64,000 nt of DNA, taken from positions 197,026-261,025 of the forward strand of contig DINI01000019.1 in NCBI GenBank assembly GCA_002426755.1, given 5' to 3'. The DNA comes from Flavobacteriaceae bacterium UBA5544 (GTDB lineage: Bacteria; Bacteroidota; Bacteroidia; Flavobacteriales; Flavobacteriaceae). This document shows, in pieces, positions 53,974-62,608 of this stretch; the stretch's first letter is position 1; the number at the start of each line of letters is the position of its first letter. The position numbers and the translations under genes were made by a program. The notes beneath the pieces are model-generated. The model was not told where the DNA came from and ran no database searches. It saw nothing but the letters and a program-made list of their open reading frames with translations.

Positions 53974-54717
53974 TTATTTTTTGTCTTTCAACAAAGCTTT
54001 TGCTTGTTTTACCCATTCATCAGCTTCGATTTTCTCACGAGTGATGCCGTCGATTGCAGAAAGCTCGTCTCTATCAGCAGCTTTCAATTTACTGATTTGC
54101 TCGAATGTGTAGATACCCAATTCATTAAGTTTCTCTTCGTAAACTGGACCAATCCCATTGATTAATTTCAAATCATCTGCATCCGCTTTCAAAGCTGTAC
54201 CGATACTGTGAAGCACTTTATCGATGTTGATTTCGATGTGTGCATCCTCGGCACGGTGCTCGGCACGCGTTACAAGATTTTCGCTAACCTCAACCTCTTT
54301 TTTAGCTGCTGGTTTTGCCTCTGATTTTTTAGCTTCTTTTGCCGGAGCCGCTTTTTCAGCTTTCGCTGGTTTTGCTTTTTCAGTTTTTTCAGCTTTAGTA
54401 GCTCCTGAAGCTACAATACTTTCAATAACGATTTCAGTAAGAGCTTGACGGTGTCCGTTTTTCTTGCGGTAACCTTTACGTCTTTTCTTTTTGAAAACGA
54501 TAACTTTATCACCTTTAAGGTGACTTAAGACTTTTGCTCCTACTTGAGCTCCGTCTATAGCTGGGGCGCCTAAAGTAATGTTCTTTCCATCACCAATCAA
54601 AAGAACATTGTCGAAAGATACTTTCTTTCCTTCTTCTGTTGACAAACGATGAACAAACACTTTCTGGTCTTTTTCAACTTTGAATTGTTGCCCTGCTATC
54701 TCTACAATTGCGTACAT
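53974..54717 (-). CDS. rplU: 50S ribosomal protein L21 with long C-terminal extension
   Basis: 247 residues against about 103 for a normal L21. The L21 core fills residues 1-103 ([34 protein letters not shown]). Then comes a Lys/Ala/Glu-rich linker (about 107-145, [20 protein letters not shown]) and a helix-hairpin-helix-type domain at about 180-247 ([40 protein letters not shown]). Extensions of this kind occur in Bacteroidota. The extra domain might bind nucleic acid at the ribosome surface; that is inferred. Confidence 0.95.
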   Translation of the reverse strand: MYAIVEIAGQQFKVEKDQKVFVHRLSTEEGKKVSFDNVLLIGDGKNITLGAPAIDGAQVGAKVLSHLKGDKVIVFKKKRRKGYRKKNGHRQALTEIVIESIVASGATKAEKTEKAKPAKAEKAAPAKEAKKSEAKPAAKKEVEVSENLVTRAEHRAEDAHIEINIDKVLHSIGTALKADADDLKLINGIGPVYEEKLNELGIYTFEQISKLKAADRDELSAIDGITREKIEADEWVKQAKALLKDKK

Positions 54718-54759
54718 AGCGTAACGTTTAAGTTTAAATTAATTATTATAAAATGGGTG

Positions 54760-54790
54760 CAAATATACACCTAAATAATTAATCTACAAA
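54760..54790 (-). promoter_or_regulatory. Complete promoter of rplU-rpmA
   Basis: On the minus strand TTTG (plus-strand CAAA at 54787-54790), a 19-base spacer and TATATTTG (54760-54767) match both promoter elements, leaving a leader of roughly 35-40 bases. Confidence 0.7.
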
Positions 54791-54869
54791 CGTTTTTTTA
54801 GCTAATGATATTGGGAATGTGCAATTAATTGCTGGGCGTTCAAAAATTTCAAAAATAAGAGAATGCAAA

Positions 54870-55340
54870 TCAATCTTCCATTAAATTTTCCTGCTGGCCA
54901 ACATTCTGACTCTTTTTAAATATTTGCATGCATGTCAAAGTTAACACAGCAGTTGAGGCAAGTCCTTCAATAAAAATAATAAAAACAAGAATCCCTGTAC
55001 CTTCAGAAAAATTCTGGAACCAATCTTTCAATAACTTACTGGCGAATTCTTGATCGAGATGAAACATGTAGATGGCCATGAATCCCGTAAATAAAAAAGT
55101 CGCAATAAAACCAGTTATCAAACCTGTTTTAAAACCATCCACATACGTAAAAGCATCTTTGTCAGAAAACTTATAATGTTTGATAGCAAAATAAATGCCC
55201 ACAGCCATTACCACTCCATTAAACAGTCGCAACCAAGGATTTTCATGAAGGTTGAATAATCTTAAAATCAAAAAATAAGCTATTAAGCCAACTGTTATTA
55301 ATAAGCCATATTTTAAACCTACTGAAAAAGACCTGTTCAT
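54870..55340 (-). CDS. DUF4199 membrane protein
   Basis: 156 residues with four membrane helices (about 10-26, 37-54, 74-95, 115-138) and the family pattern LKYGLLITVGL, GIYFAIKHYKF and GFKTGLITGFIATF. Function unknown; the family is common in Bacteroidota. It diverges from the M16 peptidase pair. Confidence 0.8.
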   Translation of the reverse strand: MNRSFSVGLKYGLLITVGLIAYFLILRLFNLHENPWLRLFNGVVMAVGIYFAIKHYKFSDKDAFTYVDGFKTGLITGFIATFLFTGFMAIYMFHLDQEFASKLLKDWFQNFSEGTGILVFIIFIEGLASTAVLTLTCMQIFKKSQNVGQQENLMED

Positions 55341-55454
55341 GTTTTATAACTTTTTAAATACTTTTGATGTCTTAAAATTCGGAAAAAATTGTGATTTAAT
55401 ATAATTTTCTGACTTCTTTTTTGTCCTCAACAAGGAAATGGGTTCTCTATTTCT

Positions 55455-55462
55455 TACTTTTG
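55455..55462 (+). promoter_or_regulatory. Candidate -7 box (TACTTTTG) of the M16 operon
   Basis: Exact TAnnTTTG match, 73 bases before the ATG at 55536, implying a leader of about 65-70 bases. No TTG at the ideal -33 spacing. Confidence 0.45.
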
Positions 55463-55535
55463 TGTTGATTTGTAACAAATTGAACATTCAATAGACTTAC
55501 ATTACATACAAACTAATATTTAAAACAAACTCACA

Positions 55536-56855
55536 ATGAAAAAATGCTTATTTTCTTTAACTTCTTTGATGTTTGTTGGTCTTATGGCCAATGCTCAAAA
55601 AGTTGAATTTGAAGAGTATGACCTTGACAATGGCATGCACGTCATTTTGCACCAGGACAATACTGCTCCTGTGGTGATCACATCAGTAATGTATCATGTT
55701 GGTGCCAAAGACGAAAATCCAGAACGTACAGGATTTGCTCACTTTTTTGAACATCTTTTGTTTGAAGGAACCGAAAACATTAAACGTGGTGAATGGTTCA
55801 ACATTGTATCCTCTAACGGAGGCAGCAATAATGCGAACACCACAGATGATAGAACCTATTATTACGAAGTATTTCCTTCAAACTCGGTAGAATTGGGATT
55901 GTGGATGGAGTCTGAGCGTTTGATGCACCCTATCATTAATCAAATCGGTGTTGATACTCAAAACGAAGTTGTTAAAGAAGAAAAACGTTTAAGAGTTGAT
56001 AACCAGCCTTACGGAAATATTCTTGCAGAAATCAAAAAGAACTTATTCTTTAAACACCCTTACCGTTGGGCAACAATTGGCTCTATGGATCATTTAGACG
56101 CCGCAACTCTTGAAGAGTTTCAAGCATTCAACAAAAAATTCTACGTGCCAAACAATGCTGTATTGGTAGTTGCTGGAGATATCAATAAATCAGAGGTCAA
56201 AAAAATGATTGAAAACTATTTTGGCCCAATTCCTAAAGGTCCGGAGGTAACAAGAGATCTTCCTCGTGAAGAACCACTTACCCAAACATTAAAAGCTACG
56301 GCGTATGACCCAAATATTCAAATTCCTGCGGTTATAGCGGCATATAGAACACCATCCCAAAAAGATAAGGATTCTTACGTGCTCAACATGATTTCTAGTT
56401 ATTTGAGTGGTGGAAAAAGTTCTGTCCTTTATAAAAAATTAGTAGACGAAAAGAAACTGGCGCTTCAGGTTCAAGCTGTTAACATTACACAGGAAGATTA
56501 TGGAACTTACGCACTTTTTGCTTTACCATTAGGCGATGTTAAGTTAGAAACTTTGCTTTCTGAAATGGATGAGGAAATTGTAAAAATTCAAAATGAATTG
56601 ATTTCTGAAAGAGACTATCAAAAAATCCAAAATCAATTTGAAAACGACTTTGTCAACTCCAACTCAAGTATTGCTGGCATTGCAGGGTCTTTGGCAACAT
56701 ATTACATGTTATATGGTGATGTTAATTTAATCAATAATGAAATTGACATCTATCGCTCCATCACGAGAGAAGATATTCAAACGGTAGCTAAAAAATATCT
56801 CAATCCAAATCAACGATTGGTATTAGACTATTTACCGAAAAAGGATGATAAATAA
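55536..56855 (+). CDS. M16 family zinc peptidase, catalytic subunit
   Basis: 439 residues with a signal peptide (to MANAQ) and the inverted zinc motif HFFEH at 69-73, followed by the distal Glu region (NEVVKEEKRLR). The two homologous M16 halves are present, the second including AYRTPSQKDKDSYVL and SYLSGGKSSVLYKKLV. It is likely periplasmic and degrades peptides. The partner subunit is encoded 9 bases downstream, as in the bacterial two-subunit M16 enzymes. Confidence 0.92.
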   Translation: MKKCLFSLTSLMFVGLMANAQKVEFEEYDLDNGMHVILHQDNTAPVVITSVMYHVGAKDENPERTGFAHFFEHLLFEGTENIKRGEWFNIVSSNGGSNNANTTDDRTYYYEVFPSNSVELGLWMESERLMHPIINQIGVDTQNEVVKEEKRLRVDNQPYGNILAEIKKNLFFKHPYRWATIGSMDHLDAATLEEFQAFNKKFYVPNNAVLVVAGDINKSEVKKMIENYFGPIPKGPEVTRDLPREEPLTQTLKATAYDPNIQIPAVIAAYRTPSQKDKDSYVLNMISSYLSGGKSSVLYKKLVDEKKLALQVQAVNITQEDYGTYALFALPLGDVKLETLLSEMDEEIVKIQNELISERDYQKIQNQFENDFVNSNSSIAGIAGSLATYYMLYGDVNLINNEIDIYRSITREDIQTVAKKYLNPNQRLVLDYLPKKDDK

Positions 56856-56864
56856 TAAAAAATT

Positions 56865-58949
56865 ATGAAAATTATGAAAACTTATATATCAGCGTTCTTA
56901 ATGGTCTGTTTTTTGGCTTTTGGTGCACAAGCACAAATTGACCGTTCACAAGCACCAAAACCAGGACCTGCTCCAAAAATCGATTTAAAAACCCCTCAAG
57001 AATTCACCCTCAAAAACGGGATGAAAGTCTTGGTGGTCGAGAATCACAAATTACCAAGAGTTTCTTTTAATCTTACCATTGATAACAAACCTGTTCTTGA
57101 TGGAAACAAACATGGAGTATCAAGCTTACTTGGTGCTATGCTAGGAAACGGAACAAAAACAATCTCAAAAGACAAATTCAATGAAGAGGTTGACTTTTTG
57201 GGTGCAAGCATCAATTTTGGTGCCTCAGGTGGTTATGCAAGTTCTTTGACTAAATATTCGAATAGAATTTTGGAATTGATGGCTGATGCAGCGATGAATC
57301 CTTTATTGGTAGAAGAAGAATTCCAAAAAGAAAAAGATAAACTTTTGGAAGGATTGAAATCTGAAGAGAAAAGTGTGGATGCCGCAGCTGCTCGTGTTGG
57401 GGATGCGCTATCCTATGGAACCCAACATCCTTATGGCGAATTCACAACAGAAGAAACAGTGAATAATATTTCTTATGGCGATGTGTATGCTTACTATCAG
57501 AAACAGTTCAATCCTAACAATGCTTATTTGGTAGTTGTTGGTGATGTGAATTTTAAAGATGTCAAATCTGAAATTGAAAAACGTTTCGGAAACTGGAAAA
57601 AATCAGTTGTGGTTGAAACGACCGTTCCTGCTGCACAGCCAAATGCACAGTACACACAAATTAATTTTGTAGACATGCCGAATGCCGTTCAGTCTAACAT
57701 TAGCTTAAAACATAATGTGGATCTTAAGATGAATAATCCTGATTATCATGCGGTATTGATTGCCAACAAAATTTTAGGCGGTGGCTTCAACAGTTATTTA
57801 AACATGAATCTTCGTGAAGAACATGGTTATACGTACGGAGCGCGTTCTGGTATTGATGCGGATAAATATGTTGGGCAATTCTCGGCAAGTACTGCTGTAA
57901 GAAACATGGTAACAGATAGTTCGGTGGTGAATATGTTAAAAGAAATCAACCGTATCAAAACAGAACCAGTAAATGCTGATGATTTAAAAAATGCAAAAGC
58001 AAAATATGTAGGTGATTTTGTTTTGGCTTTAGAAAGCCCTCAAACCATTGCCCGCTATGCACTAAATATCAAGTTGAATGATTTACCTAAAGATTTCTAT
58101 TCAACCTATTTACAAAAAATCAATGCCGTTACCGCAGCTGATGTGCAACGTGTAGCAAACAAGTATTTCAAAACTGAAAACTCTCGAGTGATCGTTGTAG
58201 GAAAAGGCAGTGATGTGATTGAAAACCTTGAAAAAACAGGAATTCCAATCCTATATTTTGATAAATATGCCAACCCTGTTGATAAACCTGTATTTTCAAA
58301 ACCGCTTCCTGCTGGTTTAACAGCTCAAACAGTAATAGACAACTACTTTAATGCTGTTGGAGGAAAAGACAAAGCACAAACTGTTAAGTCTGTTCACAGT
58401 GTTTCTAATGTTACAATTGAAGGCGTGCCAATTCCTTTAAAAGGAGATATGAAATCAATGTCTCCAAATATGATGTCAATTGAAATGTCTGCTGAAGGCA
58501 TGGGTGTTTTGTTCAAACAAACATTTGATGGAACCACAGGATATAGAGAACAACAAGGTCAACGTATGGATTTGACAGCTGAAGAAATTGCCGAAAGCAA
58601 ATCAGAAAAAACAATCTTTCCAGAATTGTATTACGAACCAACTAATTTGAGTTTGGAAAGCATGACATCAGTGGATGGAAAAGATGCTTACAAGGTAAAA
58701 GTATCAGAAGGGGATAACAATTCGTTTAGATTCTATGATGCCAACACTGGTTTGTTGCTACGTGTTGAATCTACAACAGAATCCGGTGGTCAATCTTTAA
58801 CAACTGTTCAGGAATTGGGTAATTATTCAGAAGTGAATGGTATTCAGTTTCCTTACAGCATGAAAATCACAACAGGTCCTCAAGTAATAACTTTTAACAT
58901 TACCAATGTGAAAGTTAATGAAGGAGTAACTGAAGCTGATTTCAAATAA
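56865..58949 (+). CDS. M16 family protein, non-catalytic subunit with extra C-terminal domain
   Basis: 694 residues with a signal peptide (to AQAQ). Two M16 halves span about 40-470 (FTLKNGMKVLVVEN, NAYLVVVGDV, LGGGFNSYLNMNLREEHGYT), but the zinc motif is replaced by HGVSSLL at the HxxEH site, so it cannot bind zinc in the usual way; the R/Y substrate-binding region (EHGYTYG) is kept. About residues 490-694 form an added LolA/outer-membrane-lipoprotein-sorting-like beta domain (VHSVSNVTIEGVPIPLKGDM). A short in-frame second ATG at 56874 is an alternative start. Confidence 0.9.
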   Translation: MKIMKTYISAFLMVCFLAFGAQAQIDRSQAPKPGPAPKIDLKTPQEFTLKNGMKVLVVENHKLPRVSFNLTIDNKPVLDGNKHGVSSLLGAMLGNGTKTISKDKFNEEVDFLGASINFGASGGYASSLTKYSNRILELMADAAMNPLLVEEEFQKEKDKLLEGLKSEEKSVDAAAARVGDALSYGTQHPYGEFTTEETVNNISYGDVYAYYQKQFNPNNAYLVVVGDVNFKDVKSEIEKRFGNWKKSVVVETTVPAAQPNAQYTQINFVDMPNAVQSNISLKHNVDLKMNNPDYHAVLIANKILGGGFNSYLNMNLREEHGYTYGARSGIDADKYVGQFSASTAVRNMVTDSSVVNMLKEINRIKTEPVNADDLKNAKAKYVGDFVLALESPQTIARYALNIKLNDLPKDFYSTYLQKINAVTAADVQRVANKYFKTENSRVIVVGKGSDVIENLEKTGIPILYFDKYANPVDKPVFSKPLPAGLTAQTVIDNYFNAVGGKDKAQTVKSVHSVSNVTIEGVPIPLKGDMKSMSPNMMSIEMSAEGMGVLFKQTFDGTTGYREQQGQRMDLTAEEIAESKSEKTIFPELYYEPTNLSLESMTSVDGKDAYKVKVSEGDNNSFRFYDANTGLLLRVESTTESGGQSLTTVQELGNYSEVNGIQFPYSMKITTGPQVITFNITNVKVNEGVTEADFK

Positions 58950-58975
58950 AAATCATCATTTTTAATTCTAAAGGA

Positions 58976-59008
58976 ATCCGAAGTTTAATTGCTTCGGATT
59001 TTTTTGTT
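58976..59008 (+). terminator. Rho-independent terminator of the M16 operon
   Basis: A 9-bp perfect stem AATCCGAAG/CTTCGGATT (58976-58984, 58993-59001), 8-base loop, then a T-run. Apart from this and the -7 box at 59109, the 58950-59140 gap shows nothing else. Confidence 0.9.
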
Positions 59009-59108
59009 TTTGTAAAAGCGCATCTTTAGTTATATGAAAGACAATAATTCCTTCATTTGTAAACTCATAAAAATCGTTAAATAATATGCTATAAACAGCT
59101 TTATTTGT

Positions 59109-59116
59109 TAGATTTG
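59109..59116 (+). promoter_or_regulatory. Candidate -7 box (TAGATTTG) of the HMA lipoprotein gene
   Basis: Exact TAnnTTTG match, 24 bases before the ATG at 59141. Confidence 0.45.
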
Positions 59117-59140
59117 TCCATAATTCAATAATAAAAACCC

Positions 59141-59662
59141 ATGAAAACATTCAAAAATATAGGTTTAATTGCTTTGACTTCTTTGTTCATTGTGTCGTGT
59201 AAAAACGAAACTCAACCAGAAGTAAAAACGGTTGATACTGAAGTTGCATCAAAAACAACTACGTTAGACCCAAATGCTCATTACGCCAAAGCTGAATTCG
59301 GTATTGAAGGTATGACCTGTGCCATGGGCTGTGCCAAAACCATTGAAAAGAAAATTGCAAAAATGGACGGGGTAAAATCAGCCAAAGTTGATTTTGATAA
59401 ACAAATGGCTATGGTAGAATATGATGATGCCAAAGTAACTCCAAAGTCATTGGAAGAAGCCGTCAAAAAAACTGGTGATATGTATTCAGTAAAAAACATG
59501 AAAACAGTCGATGTCTTTTCTACTGAAAAAACGGAATGTAAGGCAGATTGCAAAATGGCTTGCTGTGCTGATAAAAGTAGGTCAGAACAAGCGATGGCTG
59601 AAAAAAAAGAATGTAAAGCAGATTGCAAAATGGCATGCTGTGCCGATAAGAAAAAAGCATAA
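59141..59662 (+). CDS. Heavy-metal-associated (HMA) domain lipoprotein with two Cys-rich tail repeats
   Basis: 173 residues: lipoprotein signal (SLFIVSC, Cys20), linker, an HMA domain at about 50-118 and a Cys-rich tail. The metal site reads GMTCAMGC with Cys60 and Cys64, that is C-x3-C in place of the usual C-x2-C. The tail holds two identical 14-residue repeats, ECKADCKMACCADK, at 132-145 and 157-170, each with four Cys, like a small metallothionein. It should bind copper or other soft metals in the envelope. It may be involved in metal buffering or delivery; no metal ATPase is in the window. Confidence 0.85.
   Translation: MKTFKNIGLIALTSLFIVSCKNETQPEVKTVDTEVASKTTTLDPNAHYAKAEFGIEGMTCAMGCAKTIEKKIAKMDGVKSAKVDFDKQMAMVEYDDAKVTPKSLEEAVKKTGDMYSVKNMKTVDVFSTEKTECKADCKMACCADKSRSEQAMAEKKECKADCKMACCADKKKA
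59534..59650 (+). repeat. Duplicated Cys-rich coding repeat
   Basis: Two 42-base copies (59534-59575 and 59609-59650) differ at only four bases, all silent, so the peptide is identical. The changes point to selection on the protein rather than a fresh duplication. Confidence 0.85.
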
Positions 59663-59682
59663 TCTTTTTTTAAAATAAAATT

Positions 59683-59709
59683 AAAGCCACTTTTTTAAGT
59701 GGCTTTTTT
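59683..59709. terminator. Bidirectional terminator
   Basis: A 10-bp perfect stem AAAGCCACTT/AAGTGGCTTT (59683-59692, 59697-59706), TTTT loop, T-run after, between convergent genes ending at 59662 and 59713. Confidence 0.9.
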
Positions 59710-59712
59710 GTT

Positions 59713-60216
59713 TTACCGTAAAGGAAATCCTTTAGCAGCCCACCAAGGATGCAGTTCAATCACCAAGCGTCCTGATTTTACCATTGGGTCGGCATTTGCC
59801 AAGCTATCTGCCATTTCCATTGTTGGAACATTATAAATTGTGATGCCTCTAATCTCACCATCATCCCCAAAAGGTCCAGAAATGTCGGCATAACCCAGTT
59901 CGTACATTTTACCAAGATGTGCCAAATGCAATTTTTGTAAACTATCGGTTTCTTCTTTAGATTGCGAACGTGTTGGTCCTTTCTTTAAAAACGCCATAAA
60001 ATATTGTTGCATCAAAATGGTGTCCTTCGTTTTTTCTTCCACATAATCAAAGATTTGAAAACCCTTGGCAGTTAATTCCTCTTTGAGTTTCTTAACAGAT
60101 GCTTCTGAGGGTTCCGGAGAACTTTCAACTTCGATATTATTCTCGGTTTCTTTATGCTGTTTGTTGCAAGCAGATACTAAGGCCAACCAGAAAATTAAGA
60201 TAATGATTGTTCTCAT
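59713..60216 (-). CDS. YCII-related domain lipoprotein
   Basis: 167 residues from the ATG at 60216, which overlaps the stop of the CYTH gene (ATGA); a GTG three codons earlier is less likely. A lipoprotein signal (LALVSAC) and a Glu/Ser-rich linker lead to a YCII-like alpha/beta domain (MQQYFMAFLKKGPTR, LHLAHLGKMYELGYADISGP, MADSLANADPMVKSGRL). YCII-type proteins are small dimeric folds with an active-site His-Asp pair in some members; the role here is unknown. Third gene of a coupled operon. Confidence 0.8.
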   Translation of the reverse strand: MRTIIILIFWLALVSACNKQHKETENNIEVESSPEPSEASVKKLKEELTAKGFQIFDYVEEKTKDTILMQQYFMAFLKKGPTRSQSKEETDSLQKLHLAHLGKMYELGYADISGPFGDDGEIRGITIYNVPTMEMADSLANADPMVKSGRLVIELHPWWAAKGFPLR

Positions 60217-60686
60217 AAGTTCCACATTTTATAAGGTTTTTTGCTTAATTGTGCATTGTAATATTTGATATCACCTGTGACTTCTTTGCCCAGCCATGAT
60301 GGTTTTTGGAATAGTTCTGATGCATGGTTCAATTCCACTTCTGAAACAATCAATCCTTCATTGTCGCCAAAAAATTCATCAACTTCAAACAGATGGTTTC
60401 CTAGCACTATTTCATATCGCATTTTGTCAATGACACCTTTTTCGCATAATTCCAAAAGCGATTTAGCATCTTCTTTTGAAATTTCTTTTTCCCACTCAAA
60501 TCGTGATAAACCATCGTCAGAAGATTTCCCTTTTACTGTTAGAAATCCTTGGTCTCCTTTGAGCCTGACTCTCACAGCTCGCTCTTTGTCCGAATTTAAA
60601 TAACCTTGTATGATTCTAGTTTTGGTTTGGGCTTCTGATTTGAATGCATCCGATGTGACCAAAAATTTACGTTCTATTTCTATCAT
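60213..60686 (-). CDS. CYTH domain protein (inorganic triphosphatase-like)
   Basis: 157 residues beginning with the E-x-E-x-K signature (EIERK, residues 3-7) and containing RVRLKGDQGFLTVKGK, FEWEKEI, RYEIVLGNHLFEVDEF and LIVSEVELN. CYTH proteins fold as a triphosphate tunnel; bacterial short forms are usually triphosphatases rather than adenylate cyclases. Its ATG overlaps the end of the NAD(P)-binding gene (ATGA), and its stop overlaps the next start. Confidence 0.9.
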   Translation of the reverse strand: MIEIERKFLVTSDAFKSEAQTKTRIIQGYLNSDKERAVRVRLKGDQGFLTVKGKSSDDGLSRFEWEKEISKEDAKSLLELCEKGVIDKMRYEIVLGNHLFEVDEFFGDNEGLIVSEVELNHASELFQKPSWLGKEVTGDIKYYNAQLSKKPYKMWNL

Positions 60687-61348
60687 GCGTCACCTCCTAG
60701 TTCTTGAATTACTTTAGATTTGATTCTTCCCGATTTATAATCATGATTTGCCAACCAAACCATACAATTTGCTATCGTTTCTGGATGAATCGGACGATAG
60801 CGTTTCAATTCTCCAAACTGCAATATTGGCTTCAATAAAGAAAATACAAATTTCATAATCGATTCTCCAAGTCGTTTTTCTTCTCTATCACCCGTTATCA
60901 ATGAAGGTTGTAAAATGTAAGTGTTCTTAATATTGAACTCTAGCACCGCGGCTTCCATTTTCCCTTTGATTCTGTTATAAAAGATTTTGCTGCTCTTTTT
61001 GGCGCCCAATGCAGAGATAACTACAAAGGTTTCGATATCATTTTCCTTACAAAGTGATGCAGCAGCCACCGGAATTCCATAATCAATTTTGGTGTAGATT
61101 TCCTTATCGGAAGTTTTCGCCTTGGTTGTGCCAATGCAACAAAATACCTCATCTGCTTTAAACTTCTCCTTATAATGCTCCAACTGAAACATATCAATGA
61201 TATATTCGGTTAGTTTTGGGTGTTTAATACCACAAGAATTTCTGCTGAACAACGTAACATGTCCATAACGTTCATCTTCTAAAAGCATTTCCAAAAGCAA
61301 GCTTCCCGTAAGCCCTGTTGCCCCTAAAATGATTGCTGTTTTTGACAT
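60683..61348 (-). CDS. NAD(P)-binding oxidoreductase-like protein (atypical SDR)
   Basis: 221 residues with the Rossmann motif ILGATGLTGSLLLEML near the N-terminus, VFCCIGTTKAK, FVVISALGAKKSS and YILQPSLITGDR, as in the HTATIP2-like atypical short-chain dehydrogenases. Substrate unknown. First gene of a three-gene operon in which each stop overlaps the next start. Confidence 0.88.
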   Translation of the reverse strand: MSKTAIILGATGLTGSLLLEMLLEDERYGHVTLFSRNSCGIKHPKLTEYIIDMFQLEHYKEKFKADEVFCCIGTTKAKTSDKEIYTKIDYGIPVAAASLCKENDIETFVVISALGAKKSSKIFYNRIKGKMEAAVLEFNIKNTYILQPSLITGDREEKRLGESIMKFVFSLLKPILQFGELKRYRPIHPETIANCMVWLANHDYKSGRIKSKVIQELGGDA

Positions 61349-61381
61349 TTTTTTGTGATTTTAAACAAATGAATATATTGA

Positions 61382-61413
61382 GATTCTAGTTCCAAATTCT
61401 GGATTCCAAGAAT
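61382..61413. repeat. 7-base repeat upstream of dinB
   Basis: Units TTCTAGT, TCCAAAT, TCTGGAT, TCCAAGA follow at 7-base steps; TTCTAG.. and TCTGGA.. strands pair with TCCAAGAA in reverse, giving opposing arms. It lies in the 97-base gap between the divergent oxidoreductase and dinB genes, so it is not in an operon. Confidence 0.5.
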
Positions 61414-61445
61414 ATCAAATGGCATTTAATCCCTAAATTTACATC

Positions 61446-62555
61446 ATGCCAATCGATTTACCAATAAGAAAGATTATTCATGTGGATATGGATGCGTTTT
61501 ATGCGTCTGTTGAGCAAATGGACCATCCCGAACTAAAGGGAAAGCCATTGGCTGTTGGTGGAAGCGAAAAACGAGGCGTTGTGAGTGCTGCCAGTTATGA
61601 AGCTCGAAAATTTGGTGTGCGAAGTGCCATGAGTGGCGTTCAGGCCAAACGCAATTGTCCGGATTTGATTTTTGTACGACCTCGATTTGATAGATACCAA
61701 GAGATTTCGAAGAAAATAAGAAAGATATTTTATGACTATACCGATTTGGTTGAGCCGCTATCTTTGGATGAGGCCTATCTCGATGTCACAGAAAACAAAA
61801 AAGGGAATCCCAGTGCATCTTTGATTGCAAAAGAAATTCGTGAACGCATTTTTAAGGAAGTTGGATTAACCGCTTCCGCAGGCATCTCCATCAATAAGTT
61901 TGTAGCGAAAGTAGCCAGTGACTATAACAAGCCCAACGGACAGAAAACTGTCAATCCAGAAGAAGTGTTGTCATTTTTGGAGGCTTTGGATATCCGAAAA
62001 TTTTATGGTGTCGGGAAAGTGACAGCAGAAAAAATGTACCAATTGGGCATCTTTACAGGAAAGGATTTAAAGACAAAAAGCATTGAATATCTTGATGAAC
62101 ATTTTGGCAAATCAGGACGCTATTACTACCATATTGTTAGGGGCATTCATAATAGTGAAGTCAAACCAAACCGTATCAGGAAATCATTGGCAGCCGAACG
62201 AACTTTCAATGAGAATTTATCTTCGGAAATTTTCATGCTTGAAAAATTGGACAAGATTGCCAAAGAAGTTGCAAAACGTCTCGAAAAAAGTAAGGTTTCT
62301 GGAAAAACAGTCACCTTAAAAATAAAATACAGCGATTTTACATTGCAAACCCGTAGCAAAACATTGCCGTACTTCGTAAGTGACAAAAGTGTCATTTTAG
62401 AAACTGCCAAAGAGCTATTGTTTCAAGAAAAATTGAGCAATTCCGTTCGGTTATTGGGTATTTCTATGTCAAATTTGAATACGGAGACTTCAAAAAAAAC
62501 AGAAATGGATAAAAAAGAAACGATTGTGAGCGTGCAGTTGAAGTTTGAGTTTTAG
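61446..62555 (+). CDS. dinB: DNA polymerase IV (Y family)
   Basis: 369 residues: HVDMDAFYASVEQMDHP and LSLDEAYLDVTE carry the metal-binding acids, then KVASDYNKPNGQ, the helix-hairpin-helix GVGKVTAEKMYQLGI and a little-finger domain at about 240-350. It copies past damaged DNA. Just upstream TAAATTTA (61434-61441) is one base from the -7 box and only 4 bases before the ATG, like thiL. Confidence 0.95.
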   Translation: MPIDLPIRKIIHVDMDAFYASVEQMDHPELKGKPLAVGGSEKRGVVSAASYEARKFGVRSAMSGVQAKRNCPDLIFVRPRFDRYQEISKKIRKIFYDYTDLVEPLSLDEAYLDVTENKKGNPSASLIAKEIRERIFKEVGLTASAGISINKFVAKVASDYNKPNGQKTVNPEEVLSFLEALDIRKFYGVGKVTAEKMYQLGIFTGKDLKTKSIEYLDEHFGKSGRYYYHIVRGIHNSEVKPNRIRKSLAAERTFNENLSSEIFMLEKLDKIAKEVAKRLEKSKVSGKTVTLKIKYSDFTLQTRSKTLPYFVSDKSVILETAKELLFQEKLSNSVRLLGISMSNLNTETSKKTEMDKKETIVSVQLKFEF

Positions 62556-62560
62556 ATAAC

Positions 62561-62591
62561 TTGTCTTAAGTTAACAGAAGTGTTATCTTTA
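62561..62591 (+). promoter_or_regulatory. Candidate promoter of the S41 peptidase gene
   Basis: TTG at 62561-62563, 20-base spacer and TATCTTTA at 62584-62591 (one mismatch), 17 bases before the ATG. Confidence 0.4.
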
Positions 62592-62608
62592 AAAAAAATC
62601 ACTGCCGC

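Noticed and set aside
58968..59150. 60-residue minus-strand frame after the M16 operon
   Set aside because: It covers a clear terminator and the promoter and start of the HMA gene; no recognisable protein features.
59281..59628. 115-residue frame antisense to the HMA lipoprotein gene
   Set aside because: It is the mirror of a conserved, repeat-bearing coding region; its own composition (Ser, Ala, Gln) is explained by that.
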